NCBI RefSeq assembly: GCF_003054285.1
Contig: NZ_QBKS01000001.1
Span: 1,612,001-1,676,000 of the forward strand
Origin: Litoreibacter ponti
GTDB lineage: Bacteria; Pseudomonadota; Alphaproteobacteria; Rhodobacterales; Rhodobacteraceae
Length of the DNA stretch: 64,000 bases
Direction of reading: 5' to 3'
Below are positions 26,943 to 35,946 of this stretch, in pieces. The position numbers and the translations under genes are program-made. Position 1 is the first letter of the stretch. Every line of letters starts with the position of its first letter. The notes below the pieces were generated by a model. The model ran no database searches, was not told where the DNA came from, and saw only the letters and a program-made list of their open reading frames with translations.

Positions 26943-29276
26943 GTGCCGTCATTCTCTGACACTCTCGAAAAAGCAATTCATTCCGCGCTGGCGCAGGCGA
27001 ATTCCCATCGCCATGAGCTCGCCACGCTGGAGCACCTCCTGCTCGCCCTGACCGACGAGCCGGACGCCGCCAAAGTCATGCAGGCCTGCGGCGTCGATCT
27101 GGAAGTGCTGCGCACCACGCTGCGCGAGTTCATCGAAGATGAGCTGTCCACGTTGGTCACCGATGTCGAAGGATCGGAGGCGGTTCCGACCGCCGCGTTC
27201 CAGCGCGTCATCCAGCGCGCCGCGATCCACGTTCAATCCTCCGGCCGCACCGAGGTGACGGGCGCCAATGTACTGGTCGCCATCTTCGCCGAGCGTGAAA
27301 GCAACGCCGCCTTCTTCCTGCAAGAGCAGGACATGACCCGCTACGACGCGGTCAACTTTATCGCCCACGGCGTGGCCAAGGATTCGTCCTTCGGCGAAGC
27401 GCGCCCGATCACCGGCGCCTCCGAGTTCGAAGAAAGCACCAGCGGCGAGAACACGACCGAGGAAGGTGAGGCCAAGGAAAGCGCGCTTGATAAATACTGC
27501 GTCGACCTGAACGCCAAATCGGCCAAGGGCGACGTCGACCCGCTGATCGGGCGCTCCGACGAGGTTGAGCGCTGCATTCAGGTGCTGTGCCGCCGCCGCA
27601 AGAACAACCCGCTTCTGGTGGGCGATCCCGGCGTGGGCAAGACCGCCATCGCCGAAGGTCTCGCCCACAAGATCGTCGCGGGCGAGACGCCCGACGTTCT
27701 GGCCGGTGCCACGATCTTCTCGCTCGACATGGGCGCGCTTCTTGCAGGCACGCGCTATCGCGGCGATTTCGAAGAGCGCCTGAAAGCCGTTATGACCGAG
27801 ATGGAAGAGCATCCCGATGCGGTGCTGTTCATTGACGAGATTCACACCGTGATCGGTGCCGGTGCGACCTCTGGCGGCGCGATGGATGCGTCGAACCTTC
27901 TGAAGCCCGCGCTTCAAGGCGGCAAGCTGCGCTGCATGGGCTCGACCACCTACAAGGAGTTCCGCCAGCATTTCGAAAAGGACCGCGCGCTGAGCCGCCG
28001 GTTCCAGAAGATCGACGTCAACGAGCCGTCGGTGGATGACGCCGTGAAGATCCTCAAGGGCCTGAAGCCCTATTTCGAGGAGCATCACGACATCAAGTAC
28101 ACCTCCGACGCGATCAAATCCGCCGTCGAGCTGTCCGCGCGCTACATCCATGACCGCAAGCTGCCCGACAAGGCCATCGACGTGATCGACGAGGCCGGCG
28201 CGGCGCAGCATCTGGTCGCCGAAAGCAAGCGGCGCAAAACCATCGGCGCCAAGGAGATCGAGACGGTCGTGGCCAAGATCGCCCGCATTCCGCCGAAAAA
28301 CGTCTCCAAGGACGATGCGGAGGTGCTCAAGGACCTCGAGAAGGCGCTCAAGCGCGTGGTGTTCGGCCAGGACAGCGCTATCGAGGCCTTGTCCTCGGCC
28401 ATCAAGCTGGCCCGCGCCGGACTGCGCGAGCCCGAGAAGCCCATTGGCAACTACCTGTTCGCAGGCCCTACCGGGGTCGGCAAAACGGAAGTCGCCAAGC
28501 AGTTGGCGTCCACCCTGGGCGTGGAGCTGCTGCGCTTCGACATGTCGGAATACATGGAAAAGCACGCGGTCTCTCGCCTGATCGGCGCGCCCCCGGGCTA
28601 TGTCGGCTTCGATCAGGGCGGCATGCTGACCGATCAGGTCGACCAGCATCCGCACTGCGTGCTGCTGCTCGACGAGATGGAAAAGGCACACCCGGACGTC
28701 TACAACATCCTGCTGCAGGTGATGGATAACGGCAAGCTGACCGACCATAACGGCCGCACCGTCGACTTCCGCAACGTGATCTTGATCATGACGTCGAACG
28801 CGGGCGCGATGGAGATGTCCAAATCGGCCATCGGCTTTGGCCGTGACCGCCGCGAGGGCGAGGATACGGCAGCAATTGAACGCACGTTCACGCCGGAATT
28901 CCGCAACCGCCTGGACGCCGTGATCAGCTTTGCGCCGCTGAGCAAGAAGATCATCACGCGCGTGGTCGAAAAGTTCGTACTTCAGCTTGAGGCGCAGCTC
29001 ATGGATCGCAACGTGACGTTCGAGCTGACCCCTGCCGCCGCCGAGTGGTTGGGCGAGAAGGGCTATGACGACAAAATGGGCGCGCGCCCGCTGGGCCGCG
29101 TGATCCAGGAGCAGATCAAGAAGCCTCTGGCGGAAGAACTGCTGTTCGGCAAGCTCGCCAAGGGCGGTGTGGTCAAGGTTGGCGTCAAGAAGGGCGAGAT
29201 CCATCTTACCATTCTGGAACCCGAGGCCGCGCAAATCACGTCGAAGAAAAAGCCGCCGCTGCTGACCGCGGACTAA
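26943..29276 (+). CDS. clpA: ATP-dependent Clp protease ATP-binding subunit ClpA, 777 aa
   Basis: ClpA unfolds substrates and feeds them to ClpP, usually with the adaptor ClpS. The domain order is complete: Clp N-domain (1-145, MPSFSDTLEKAIHSALAQANSHRHELATLEHLLLAL), AAA1 with Walker A GDPGVGKT at 227-234, AAA2 with GPTGVGKT at 508-515 and LDEMEKAHPDVYN, and a C-terminal D2-small domain. It lacks the ClpB middle coiled coil, so it is ClpA. The start is GTG with AAGGAG seven bases upstream. The stop overlaps the next ATG by one base (TAATG), suggesting coupling to the M23 peptidase gene. clpS is not present here. Confidence 0.96.
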   Translation: MPSFSDTLEKAIHSALAQANSHRHELATLEHLLLALTDEPDAAKVMQACGVDLEVLRTTLREFIEDELSTLVTDVEGSEAVPTAAFQRVIQRAAIHVQSSGRTEVTGANVLVAIFAERESNAAFFLQEQDMTRYDAVNFIAHGVAKDSSFGEARPITGASEFEESTSGENTTEEGEAKESALDKYCVDLNAKSAKGDVDPLIGRSDEVERCIQVLCRRRKNNPLLVGDPGVGKTAIAEGLAHKIVAGETPDVLAGATIFSLDMGALLAGTRYRGDFEERLKAVMTEMEEHPDAVLFIDEIHTVIGAGATSGGAMDASNLLKPALQGGKLRCMGSTTYKEFRQHFEKDRALSRRFQKIDVNEPSVDDAVKILKGLKPYFEEHHDIKYTSDAIKSAVELSARYIHDRKLPDKAIDVIDEAGAAQHLVAESKRRKTIGAKEIETVVAKIARIPPKNVSKDDAEVLKDLEKALKRVVFGQDSAIEALSSAIKLARAGLREPEKPIGNYLFAGPTGVGKTEVAKQLASTLGVELLRFDMSEYMEKHAVSRLIGAPPGYVGFDQGGMLTDQVDQHPHCVLLLDEMEKAHPDVYNILLQVMDNGKLTDHNGRTVDFRNVILIMTSNAGAMEMSKSAIGFGRDRREGEDTAAIERTFTPEFRNRLDAVISFAPLSKKIITRVVEKFVLQLEAQLMDRNVTFELTPAAAEWLGEKGYDDKMGARPLGRVIQEQIKKPLAEELLFGKLAKGGVVKVGVKKGEIHLTILEPEAAQITSKKKPPLLTAD

Positions 29277-30244
29277 TGCGGCGGGCCCTGCAGGCCATAA
29301 TGATCAGCGCCTTCGCGAGCCCCGTGCTTGCGGAGGCGCCATCGTTTCAGCTGCCGATAGATTGCGAGCTGGGCGAGACCTGTTTCATCCAGAACTACGT
29401 CGACACCGATCCCTCCGCCGCGCATCGCGATTTCACCTGCGGCCCGCTTAGCTATGACGGGCACAAAGGTACCGACGTGCGGCTGATCTCTTTGGCGGAT
29501 ATGGAGGCGGGCGTCGCTGTGCTCGCCGCCGCAGCGGGCACTGTGACCGCCACCCGGGACGGCATGGCCGACATCGCCTCCACCGCGCCGAACGCCCCCG
29601 ATCTTGAGGGGCGCGATTGCGGCAACGGGCTGGTCATAGACCACGGCGACGGCTGGGAGACCCAGTATTGCCACATGAAGAACGGCTCACTGTCGGTCAG
29701 CAACGGCGAAAAGGTCGCCGCCGGCGCGACGCTGGGCGAGGTGGGCCTGAGCGGGCGCACCGAGTTTCCGCATATCCACATGTCGATCCGGCGCGCCGGA
29801 AAGGTCGTCGACCCCTTCGCGCCGGAACCGCGCGCTGCCTGCGGACCTTCCGATGACAGCCTCTGGGCCGACACGCCGGAGTATGTCGGCGGCGGGCTGA
29901 TGCAGGCGGGCTTTGCCAGCGACATCCCCGAATTCGACGCGATCAAGGCCGGGCTTGCGAGCCCTCCGACCCTGCCCGCAGACGCGGGCGCCCTCGTGAT
30001 GTGGGGCTTCGCCTTCGGCACGCAAGAGGGCGACAGAATGCGGTTTCGCATCGACGGGCCCATGGGCTGGAGCCACGAGCAGGAGGTCGAGTTTGACAAA
30101 TCCCAGGCCCAGCTGTTCCGCGCCTCTGGCCGCCGCAAGCCGCCCGAAGGCTGGGCATCGGGCAGCTACAAGGGGCGCATCACGCTGATGCGCGGCGATG
30201 CAGTCTTGGGCGAAGAGGTGCTGAGCGTCACTATCGCTCGGTGA
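29276..30244 (+). CDS. Secreted M23 (LytM-type) peptidase, 322 aa
   Basis: A probable periplasmic zinc endopeptidase acting on peptidoglycan cross-links. It has an N-terminal signal (MRRALQAIMISAFASPVLAEA), then the M23 domain with zinc ligands in SYDGHKGTDVRL (H63 and D67) and FPHIHMSIRR (H166-x-H168), plus the conserved GNGLVIDHGDGWETQYCHM strand. Paired cysteines (CELGETCF, DCGNG, YCHM, ACGP) suggest disulfides. A C-terminal beta domain of about 120 residues follows and is not recognised. The start is coupled to clpA (TAATG). It overlaps the converging MotB-like gene by 14 bases. Confidence 0.9.
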   Translation: MRRALQAIMISAFASPVLAEAPSFQLPIDCELGETCFIQNYVDTDPSAAHRDFTCGPLSYDGHKGTDVRLISLADMEAGVAVLAAAAGTVTATRDGMADIASTAPNAPDLEGRDCGNGLVIDHGDGWETQYCHMKNGSLSVSNGEKVAAGATLGEVGLSGRTEFPHIHMSIRRAGKVVDPFAPEPRAACGPSDDSLWADTPEYVGGGLMQAGFASDIPEFDAIKAGLASPPTLPADAGALVMWGFAFGTQEGDRMRFRIDGPMGWSHEQEVEFDKSQAQLFRASGRRKPPEGWASGSYKGRITLMRGDAVLGEEVLSVTIAR

Positions 30245-32147
30245 GTTTCAGCTCGATCCGGCGGTTCTGCGCCCGCGCCTCAGGCGTGTCGGCGGGATTG
30301 ATGGGCTGATATTCCCCGAAACCGTTGGCCGCCAGCCGCTCCGGCGGCACGCCAAGGCTTTCCGACATGAAGCGCACCACCGACAGGGCGCGGGCCTGGC
30401 TCAGCTCCCAATTGTCGGCGAATTCGCCGCGCCCCGAGAGCGGCAGATTGTCGGTGTGCCCGTCCACCCGGATGACCCAATCAAGCGTCTCCGGAATGTC
30501 GCCCGCAACCTGGTTCAGCAATGCCGCGACCTTGGCGATTTCCTGACGCCCTTCGGGTGACAGCTCCGCTTGGGCGGGCTGGAACAGCACCTCGGACGAG
30601 AACACGAAGCGGTCGCCCTCGATGCGGATGCCTTCCTGATCGCCCAGCAGCGCGCGCAGCTGGCCAAAAAACTCGGAGCGGTAGTTCTTCAACTCCGCCG
30701 CTTCCGCTTCAAGGCGCAGCCGCTCGGCTTCTTCCAGACGTGCCCGCGCGCGCTGCTCGGACGCCACTTGCGCCAGTGCCGCGTTCAGCTCCGTCCCGAG
30801 GTTTTGCACCTCGACATTGGCCGCCTCGCGCCGCGCGTCGGTGTCGTCGAGAATGGCCTGCAGCGAGCCGAGTTGCGTGCGCAGCGCCGCCACCTGTTGA
30901 TTCAACGCCTCCACCTGCCGCTGGCTCTCAACGTTCAGCGCGCGCTCCTCGCTGAGTTCCGCCCGCGCGGTCTGCAGCAGGATTGCGCGTTGTTCGGCGG
31001 CGCTCAAGGCCTCCTCACCCTGCGCATCCGCCGCGGCCTTGGCTGCGAGCGCCGCGATCAGTTGCTGGCGCAGGGCGTCGCGCTCGGCCTCGGTTTGCTG
31101 CAGGGTCTCACCCGTTGTCTCACGCGCGGCGAGCGCCGCTTCCAGCCGCTCGCGCAGGGCGCGCTCCGCGGCGCTGGCCTCTTCCAGATTGGCGCTGGTC
31201 CGGGTCTGTGCCGCCAGCGCGGCGGCGAGCTGTTCGTCCAGTGTCAGCGTCTGATCGCGCGATGCCGCCAATTCTTCGCGCAAGCTCTCCTGCGCCGCCC
31301 GCGCAGCGGCCAGCAGGGTCAGCGTCTCTTCAGCCTCCTTGCGCTGTGCCTCCAGGCTCAGCGTCATCGCGGTCAGCTCGGCATCGGCATTTTGCAATCG
31401 TTCGCGCAGCGCTTCCGCGGCGGCGGCATCCACCAATCGGGCGGCCTCCGCCGCGCTGATGGCCTCGGCCTGCTCGGCGTTTTTGGCCTCCGCTGCGCTG
31501 ATCGCCTCGGCCTGCTCGGTATTTTTGGCCTCCAGATCAGCCACGAGGGCCCGCAACGCCTCACTGCGCGCGGCCGCCAGACGGGCGGCTTCCTGCGTCT
31601 CGTCGATTTCGTCGCGGGCCGATGCCAGGGCCAATTGCGCCGCCTCCTTTTCGGAGATTTCGCGCGCGAGCCCGGCCTCGATATCCTCGATCCGGGCGGT
31701 CAGACCGGCGACCTGTTCCTGCGAGCTTTCCAAATCGCCCGAAAGCGCGGCGAGCTGTCCACGCAGCCCTTCGCGGTCGCGCAAGAGCCCCGCGACCTGT
31801 TCCTCGAAACTGGCGATCCGGCCCGCCTGGGCGTCATTTTGCGCGCTCAGCGAGGCGATGAGCGAGGCCTGCGCGGTGGTCTCGGTGTTCAGCGCCTCGA
31901 CTTGCTCTTCCAGCCCGAAATTGCGCTGCTGCTCCAGCCCCAGTGCCTCGGCCAGCGACAGAACCTGCCCCGACAGCTCGTCCAGCTCGCTGTCCTGCGA
32001 CGCGATGGTCTCGCCCAGCATGAATTGCACGATCATGAAGATCGACAGCACGAAGACCAGCACCAGCAACAGCGCCGTCATCGCGTCGACGAAACCGGGC
32101 CAGATATTGGCCTCGAAACGCTTGCCGGTGCGACGGCTCAGGGCCAT
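30231..32147 (-). CDS. MotB/OmpA-like inner-membrane protein with very long coiled coil, 638 aa
   Basis: One N-terminal transmembrane helix (about 20-42, PGFVDAMTALLLVLVFVLSIFMIVQF, with an Asp at its start as in MotB/ExbD/ZorB) is followed by about 450 residues of Ala/Glu/Leu-rich coiled coil. A C-terminal OmpA peptidoglycan-binding domain (about 500-638) carries WVIRVDGHTDNLPL, NWELSQARALSVVRFM and NRRIELKL. The architecture implies an ion-driven membrane motor or tether reaching the peptidoglycan. Three bases separate it from the upstream ExbB/MotA-like gene, its obvious partner. The function is unknown. A tandem 42-bp duplication lies in the coil (31455-31538). Confidence 0.85.
   Translation of the reverse strand: MALSRRTGKRFEANIWPGFVDAMTALLLVLVFVLSIFMIVQFMLGETIASQDSELDELSGQVLSLAEALGLEQQRNFGLEEQVEALNTETTAQASLIASLSAQNDAQAGRIASFEEQVAGLLRDREGLRGQLAALSGDLESSQEQVAGLTARIEDIEAGLAREISEKEAAQLALASARDEIDETQEAARLAAARSEALRALVADLEAKNTEQAEAISAAEAKNAEQAEAISAAEAARLVDAAAAEALRERLQNADAELTAMTLSLEAQRKEAEETLTLLAAARAAQESLREELAASRDQTLTLDEQLAAALAAQTRTSANLEEASAAERALRERLEAALAARETTGETLQQTEAERDALRQQLIAALAAKAAADAQGEEALSAAEQRAILLQTARAELSEERALNVESQRQVEALNQQVAALRTQLGSLQAILDDTDARREAANVEVQNLGTELNAALAQVASEQRARARLEEAERLRLEAEAAELKNYRSEFFGQLRALLGDQEGIRIEGDRFVFSSEVLFQPAQAELSPEGRQEIAKVAALLNQVAGDIPETLDWVIRVDGHTDNLPLSGRGEFADNWELSQARALSVVRFMSESLGVPPERLAANGFGEYQPINPADTPEARAQNRRIELKLTER
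31455..31538. repeat. Two tandem 42-bp copies inside the coiled-coil coding region
   Basis: Positions 31455-31496 and 31497-31538 are near-identical and encode two 14-residue repeats: AEAKNTEQAEAISA and its copy with NAEQ. Fourteen residues are two heptads, so the duplication keeps the coiled-coil register. Part of a third copy is visible at 31443-31454. Confidence 0.85.
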
Positions 32148-32150
32148 GGT

Positions 32151-33374
32151 CTAGCCCTCCTGATCCCGGTCGGTGGCGGGGCGACGGGTGGGCGTGAGCG
32201 GGCGTCGCTCCCGGGTCAGCTGGCGCACGGCCTGCGTCACCTGCGCGAGGTCCTTGTGCAGCTGGGCGAGGCTTTCTTGCCGGCCCGCCGACATTTCTTC
32301 GAGGATCTTCAGGAGCTGCACATCGATCGAGCGAAGGCGCATCCGGCTTTCGGCGTCGATACCGTCACTGTCCGCGCGCTCGGCCAGCTGTTCCAGCAAT
32401 AGCTCCTGCCCGTCGGCGACCCGATTGAGCGCATCCGTGGGGTCCAGCGTGGTATCAAGCCGCCCGGTCAGCTGCTGCACGCTGTCGGTCAGCGCATCTA
32501 ACTTCTCGCCCGTCCCGGCCCGGGCCACTTCGCCCTGCATGAACAGCCCCTGCAGGCTGTCGATCTGCTCGACCATATGGTCGAGCACGGTCGCGACGAC
32601 CCCTTGATCGAACGCGCCGCCCCCTTCGCCATCGCCGGACGAGAAGCCCACGCGCGTGATCGTCGACAGCCACTCCTCCATCTCGCGGTAGAAGCGGTTC
32701 TGCCCGTGTCCGGCAAAGAGCTCCAGCAAGCCCACCACGAGCGAGCCGGCGAGCCCCAGAAGCGACGACGCGAACGCCGTGCCCATGCCCGCCAGTTGGT
32801 CTTCCAGCCCGTCCATCAGCTGGCCAAAGACCTGCGCGCCGCTTTCGCCCTCTTCGACGTTCAGCGATCGGATCGTGTCGACCACCCCGGGGATGGTCGT
32901 GGCAAGTCCGTAGAACGTGCCGAGAAGGCCAAGGAAAATCAACAGGTTGACGATGTAGCGCGTGATATCGCGGGCCTCGTCCATACGGGTTGCGACCGAG
33001 TCGAGGATCGTGCGCGCCGAGCCGGAGCTGATCTGCATCCGCGCCCCCCGCGAGCGCAGCAGGGCCGCCAGCGAGGCCAAAAGGCGCGGCGCCCGGAACT
33101 CGTCGTGATCGGCCCGCTCGGAGGTGTAGCTTTCGATCCACGACACCGACGAGATCAGCTGCAGCACCTGCCAGAAACAGGCCAGCACCCCGAAGACGAA
33201 GACCGCCATGATCACCCCATTGAGGAAGGGCGAGGCGAGGAAAACCGGCGCGACGGCGGGGTAGATCAGATAGGCCCCGAAGACCACCAGCCCAAGGATG
33301 ATCAGCATCAGCACGATCTGGCGCACCGGCTGGGTGAACTGCTGCGCGCGCGCCTGCGCCGTCTGGGTGTCCAT
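32151..33374 (-). CDS. MotA/TolQ/ExbB-like proton-channel family protein, 407 aa
   Basis: Helices lie at about 20-40 and 50-75. After a cytoplasmic loop come YIVNLLIFLGLLGTFYGLATTIPGVVDTI and a stretch MGTAFASSLLGLAGSLVVGLLELFAGHGQNRFYREMEEWL, the hallmark MotA/TolQ/ExbB segment with small residues lining the channel. A cytoplasmic tail of about 170 residues follows, with helical, heptad-like sequence. It is upstream of and co-directional with the MotB/OmpA-like gene (gap three bases), so the pair should form one complex. Zorya defence uses a related pair, but no zorC/D/E genes are here and the long coil is in the wrong subunit. Confidence 0.85.
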   Translation of the reverse strand: MDTQTAQARAQQFTQPVRQIVLMLIILGLVVFGAYLIYPAVAPVFLASPFLNGVIMAVFVFGVLACFWQVLQLISSVSWIESYTSERADHDEFRAPRLLASLAALLRSRGARMQISSGSARTILDSVATRMDEARDITRYIVNLLIFLGLLGTFYGLATTIPGVVDTIRSLNVEEGESGAQVFGQLMDGLEDQLAGMGTAFASSLLGLAGSLVVGLLELFAGHGQNRFYREMEEWLSTITRVGFSSGDGEGGGAFDQGVVATVLDHMVEQIDSLQGLFMQGEVARAGTGEKLDALTDSVQQLTGRLDTTLDPTDALNRVADGQELLLEQLAERADSDGIDAESRMRLRSIDVQLLKILEEMSAGRQESLAQLHKDLAQVTQAVRQLTRERRPLTPTRRPATDRDQEG

Positions 33375-33455
33375 GAAGAGGGCCTCTGCTTAGCTCGGTC
33401 TTCTTTTTGATTGCGCCAGAGCTTACGGCCAAGGCCCAAGTTTTTAAAGCGGAAA

Positions 33456-33992
33456 CTAACTCGTGAGTTCGCGCACCCGGGCGACGAGCCAATCCATATC
33501 CGCGTCCTCGATCCCGAAGGCTTCGAGCTGCGCATACGTGTTGTAGAGATACTCGGTGTTCGGCCCGCGCCCGCCCACGGCCTGCGCGATCACCTGCGCC
33601 TGACGCTCCAGCTCCATCCCGCCGCAATACTGCACGTGATCGCGCTGGATGACGTAGCACAGCCCCGGCACCCGCCGCCCGTCGCGCAGGTCCAGATCAT
33701 GGGTCTGCTCGACATAGGCCGCGGAGATCAGCTCGCGCTCGCGCAGGTAGGCCAGCACCGCGTCACGCTCGGCGTCATGCACCCGCATCGCCACGCCCTC
33801 GCAATGGGTGTCGGCCTCATCGAGCGCCAGCACCAGGCCCGGCTCCTGCTCGGAGCCGCGGTGATGGATCGACCACATGCAAAACGACCGGTGGAAGCCG
33901 CCCAGCCGCGCCAGCACCTGCTCGGCCGGGTCAAACCCGGGGTTCCACATCAGCGATCCGTAGCCGAAGACCCACAAGGGCGTATCGCTCAT
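33456..33992 (-). CDS. Gamma-glutamylcyclotransferase, ChaC family, 178 aa
   Basis: ChaC-type enzymes cleave glutathione to 5-oxoproline and Cys-Gly. The N-terminal FGYGSLMWNPGFDP is the family signature (YGSL substrate loop), followed by FCMWSIHHRGSEQEPGLVLALD and CEGVAMRV. Length is typical of bacterial ChaC. The start MSDTPLW is supported by GAGGAAGGA eight bases upstream. The open frame extends upstream antisense to the DUF2125 gene, which is spurious. Confidence 0.92.
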   Translation of the reverse strand: MSDTPLWVFGYGSLMWNPGFDPAEQVLARLGGFHRSFCMWSIHHRGSEQEPGLVLALDEADTHCEGVAMRVHDAERDAVLAYLRERELISAAYVEQTHDLDLRDGRRVPGLCYVIQRDHVQYCGGMELERQAQVIAQAVGGRGPNTEYLYNTYAQLEAFGIEDADMDWLVARVRELTS

Positions 33993-34058
33993 CCGTCTGG
34001 TCCTTCCTCGTTTGCGCCTGTAAACAGCATCGCGGCCCGCTGGAAAAGGACAAAACCC

Positions 34059-35060
34059 ATGCGCAAATTGCTGATCGTTGTCGTCGTCGCCGCCACGGCC
34101 TGGGCGGGGTACTGGGTGTTCGGGGCCAGCGCATCGCAGCGCGCCACCGAGACCTGGCTGGAGAACCGCCGCGCCGAGGGCTGGCAGGTCGAATATGCCG
34201 ACCTGTCCGTGCGCGGCTTCCCCAATCGCTTCGACACCACGATCACCGATTTGCAGCTCACCGACCCGGACACCGGGCTCAGCTGGCAGGCGCCCTTCTT
34301 CCAGTTCTTCGCGCTCAGCTACCAGCCCAACCACCTGATCGCGGTCTGGCCAAACGAACAGGTGCTCGCCACGCCCTTCCAGAAGGTCACCGTGACCAGC
34401 TCCACGATGGAGGCTTCGCTGAAGGTGCAGCCCTCCGCCCAACTGGAGCTTGCACAGGCCACAATGGTGGTAGAGGGGCTGAATCTGGTCTCGACCGAAG
34501 GCTGGCAGGCCAGCGCCGATGTGCTGAACGCCGCGATCCGGGAAACCGTGGGCAAACCCATGACCTATGACATCGCTGTGCGGGCCGACACGGTCTCGCC
34601 GGGCGCGCGGGTTCGGGACCTGCTCGACGCCGGGGGCACCCTGCCCGACGTGATCGAGGGCCTGCGACTGGACACGGAGGTGGGCTTCGCCCGCCCGCTC
34701 GATCTGCGCGTGATCGAGGACAGCCGCCCCGACATCACCGCCCTGAACATCAAGCAGGCCCGCGGCACGTGGGGCGAGCTGGAGCTGCGCGCCGCAGGCG
34801 CTTTGGATGTCGACGACGCGGGCCAGCCCACGGGTGAGATCGATATCAACGCGCGCAACTGGCGCGAGATGCTCGCACTTGCCGCCCGCGCCGGTGCGAT
34901 CCCGCCAGAGGCTGTGGGCACCGCAGAGCTTGGGCTGGGCCTGCTGGCGCGGCTTTCGGGCAATGAAAACTCGCTCGACGCCCCCTTGGGCTTTCGCGAC
35001 GGGCGCATCTTCCTAGGCCCCGTGCCTATTGGCACCGCCCCGCGTCTGAACCTGCGCTGA
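34059..35060 (+). CDS. DUF2125 family protein, 333 aa
   Basis: An alphaproteobacterial protein of unknown function that is anchored or exported by its N-terminus (MRKLLIVVVVAATAWAGYWVFGA, signal-anchor or signal peptide). The remainder is a repetitive beta-rich domain typical of DUF2125, with GWQVEYADLSVRGFPNRFDTTITDLQLTDP near the start and GFRDGRIFLGPVPIGTAPRL at the end. This resembles lipid-binding AsmA-like folds in style. The ATG has AAAAGGA eight bases upstream. It is divergent from chaC. Confidence 0.85.
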   Translation: MRKLLIVVVVAATAWAGYWVFGASASQRATETWLENRRAEGWQVEYADLSVRGFPNRFDTTITDLQLTDPDTGLSWQAPFFQFFALSYQPNHLIAVWPNEQVLATPFQKVTVTSSTMEASLKVQPSAQLELAQATMVVEGLNLVSTEGWQASADVLNAAIRETVGKPMTYDIAVRADTVSPGARVRDLLDAGGTLPDVIEGLRLDTEVGFARPLDLRVIEDSRPDITALNIKQARGTWGELELRAAGALDVDDAGQPTGEIDINARNWREMLALAARAGAIPPEAVGTAELGLGLLARLSGNENSLDAPLGFRDGRIFLGPVPIGTAPRLNLR

Positions 35061-35130
35061 CCTAATCAAGCCGCGCAGCACCAGACTTCATTGCTCGAAA
35101 AGCTTTCCCGCCGCAGGCTCCGACGCTCGC

Positions 35131-35946
35131 CTAGCGGCAATACGGCCCGGACCGGTAGCGCGCGGTGTCAAAGTGGAAATGATCCTGATGGTAGCGGTCG
35201 GCATTCGGGCCCAGCACGGTGCCAAACGGACCGCAGGCCGCCTTGTGCATTTGCTTCAGGGCAGGCCCGTTCTTGCGACTGCGCCAGCCTTTTAAGACCG
35301 TCATTTGCGAGCCGTCATTGAGGTTGATCGCCGCAATATCCACCGCGCGCCCCTTGCCATGCTCGGAGATGCGCCCACCGCGCTTGTTGTTGCGCGTCCG
35401 GCAGTTGTAATGCGCCACGACCTTGAGCGATTTCACCCCGCCGCCGCGCTTGCCAACCGCGGGCTTCACGCCCTTCTCCACCCATGATTTCAATGCCTTG
35501 GCGGTGTTGCAATCAACCCGCGCGTGCTGGGTCAGCGTCACGCCGGACACCTCGGTCACCTTGACGCCATGGTCCAGTCCGCATCCGCGCAGCTTGCCGG
35601 GAATGCGGCTGATCTTCTCGCCGCGGATCAGCGGATCGCCGCAGACAGAGCCCTGCAGGCCCTTCGCGACCCTCTTCGAGCCTTTCTCGGTCTTCGATTG
35701 CGGCTTGGCCTGAAACGCCTGCCGCAGCTGCTTGCCGAACGTGTTGCCCCGCGCTCTGGGTGCTGTCCCGCTCCGCTCCACGGGGCGCAGGGACCGTCCG
35801 GGCGCCAATTGAGACGCGGGCGTCACGGGAACAGCGCTCACGGGCGCTGCCGCGATAGGCTCCCGTGGCACCGGCCGGATGGACGTCGCCGTGTTGGCCT
35901 GCGCAGCCCCCGCCGCCAGCATCACGATCAGCGCCCACACCCTCAT
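35131..35946 (-). CDS. Extensin-like family protein, 271 aa
   Basis: A secreted protein (signal MRVWALIVMLAAGAAQA) with a proline-rich spacer (about 20-65) and a basic stretch, followed by the extensin-like C-terminal domain. Family marks: VCGDPLIRGEKISRIPGKLRGCGLDHGVKVTEVSGVTL, RISEHGKGRAVDIAAINL and HFHFDTARYR. The H-x-x-G-x-A-x-D and HxH pattern resembles the zinc site of D-Ala-D-Ala carboxypeptidases of the VanY/peptidase M15 type, so a cell-wall role is plausible. Its ATG overlaps the tyrC stop by four bases. Confidence 0.88.
   Translation of the reverse strand: MRVWALIVMLAAGAAQANTATSIRPVPREPIAAAPVSAVPVTPASQLAPGRSLRPVERSGTAPRARGNTFGKQLRQAFQAKPQSKTEKGSKRVAKGLQGSVCGDPLIRGEKISRIPGKLRGCGLDHGVKVTEVSGVTLTQHARVDCNTAKALKSWVEKGVKPAVGKRGGGVKSLKVVAHYNCRTRNNKRGGRISEHGKGRAVDIAAINLNDGSQMTVLKGWRSRKNGPALKQMHKAACGPFGTVLGPNADRYHQDHFHFDTARYRSGPYCR

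Noticed and set aside
26949..29234. 761-codon open frame antisense to clpA
   Set aside because: ClpA on the plus strand is unmistakable and full length. The antisense frame is a high-GC codon-bias shadow with no domain; similar long shadows antisense to groL, priA, atpD and tldD were left out for the same reason.
30231..33374. Zorya anti-phage system
   Set aside because: Only a MotA-like and a MotB-like gene are present. No ZorC/ZorD/ZorE genes flank them, and the long coil is on the MotB-like subunit instead of the MotA-like one.
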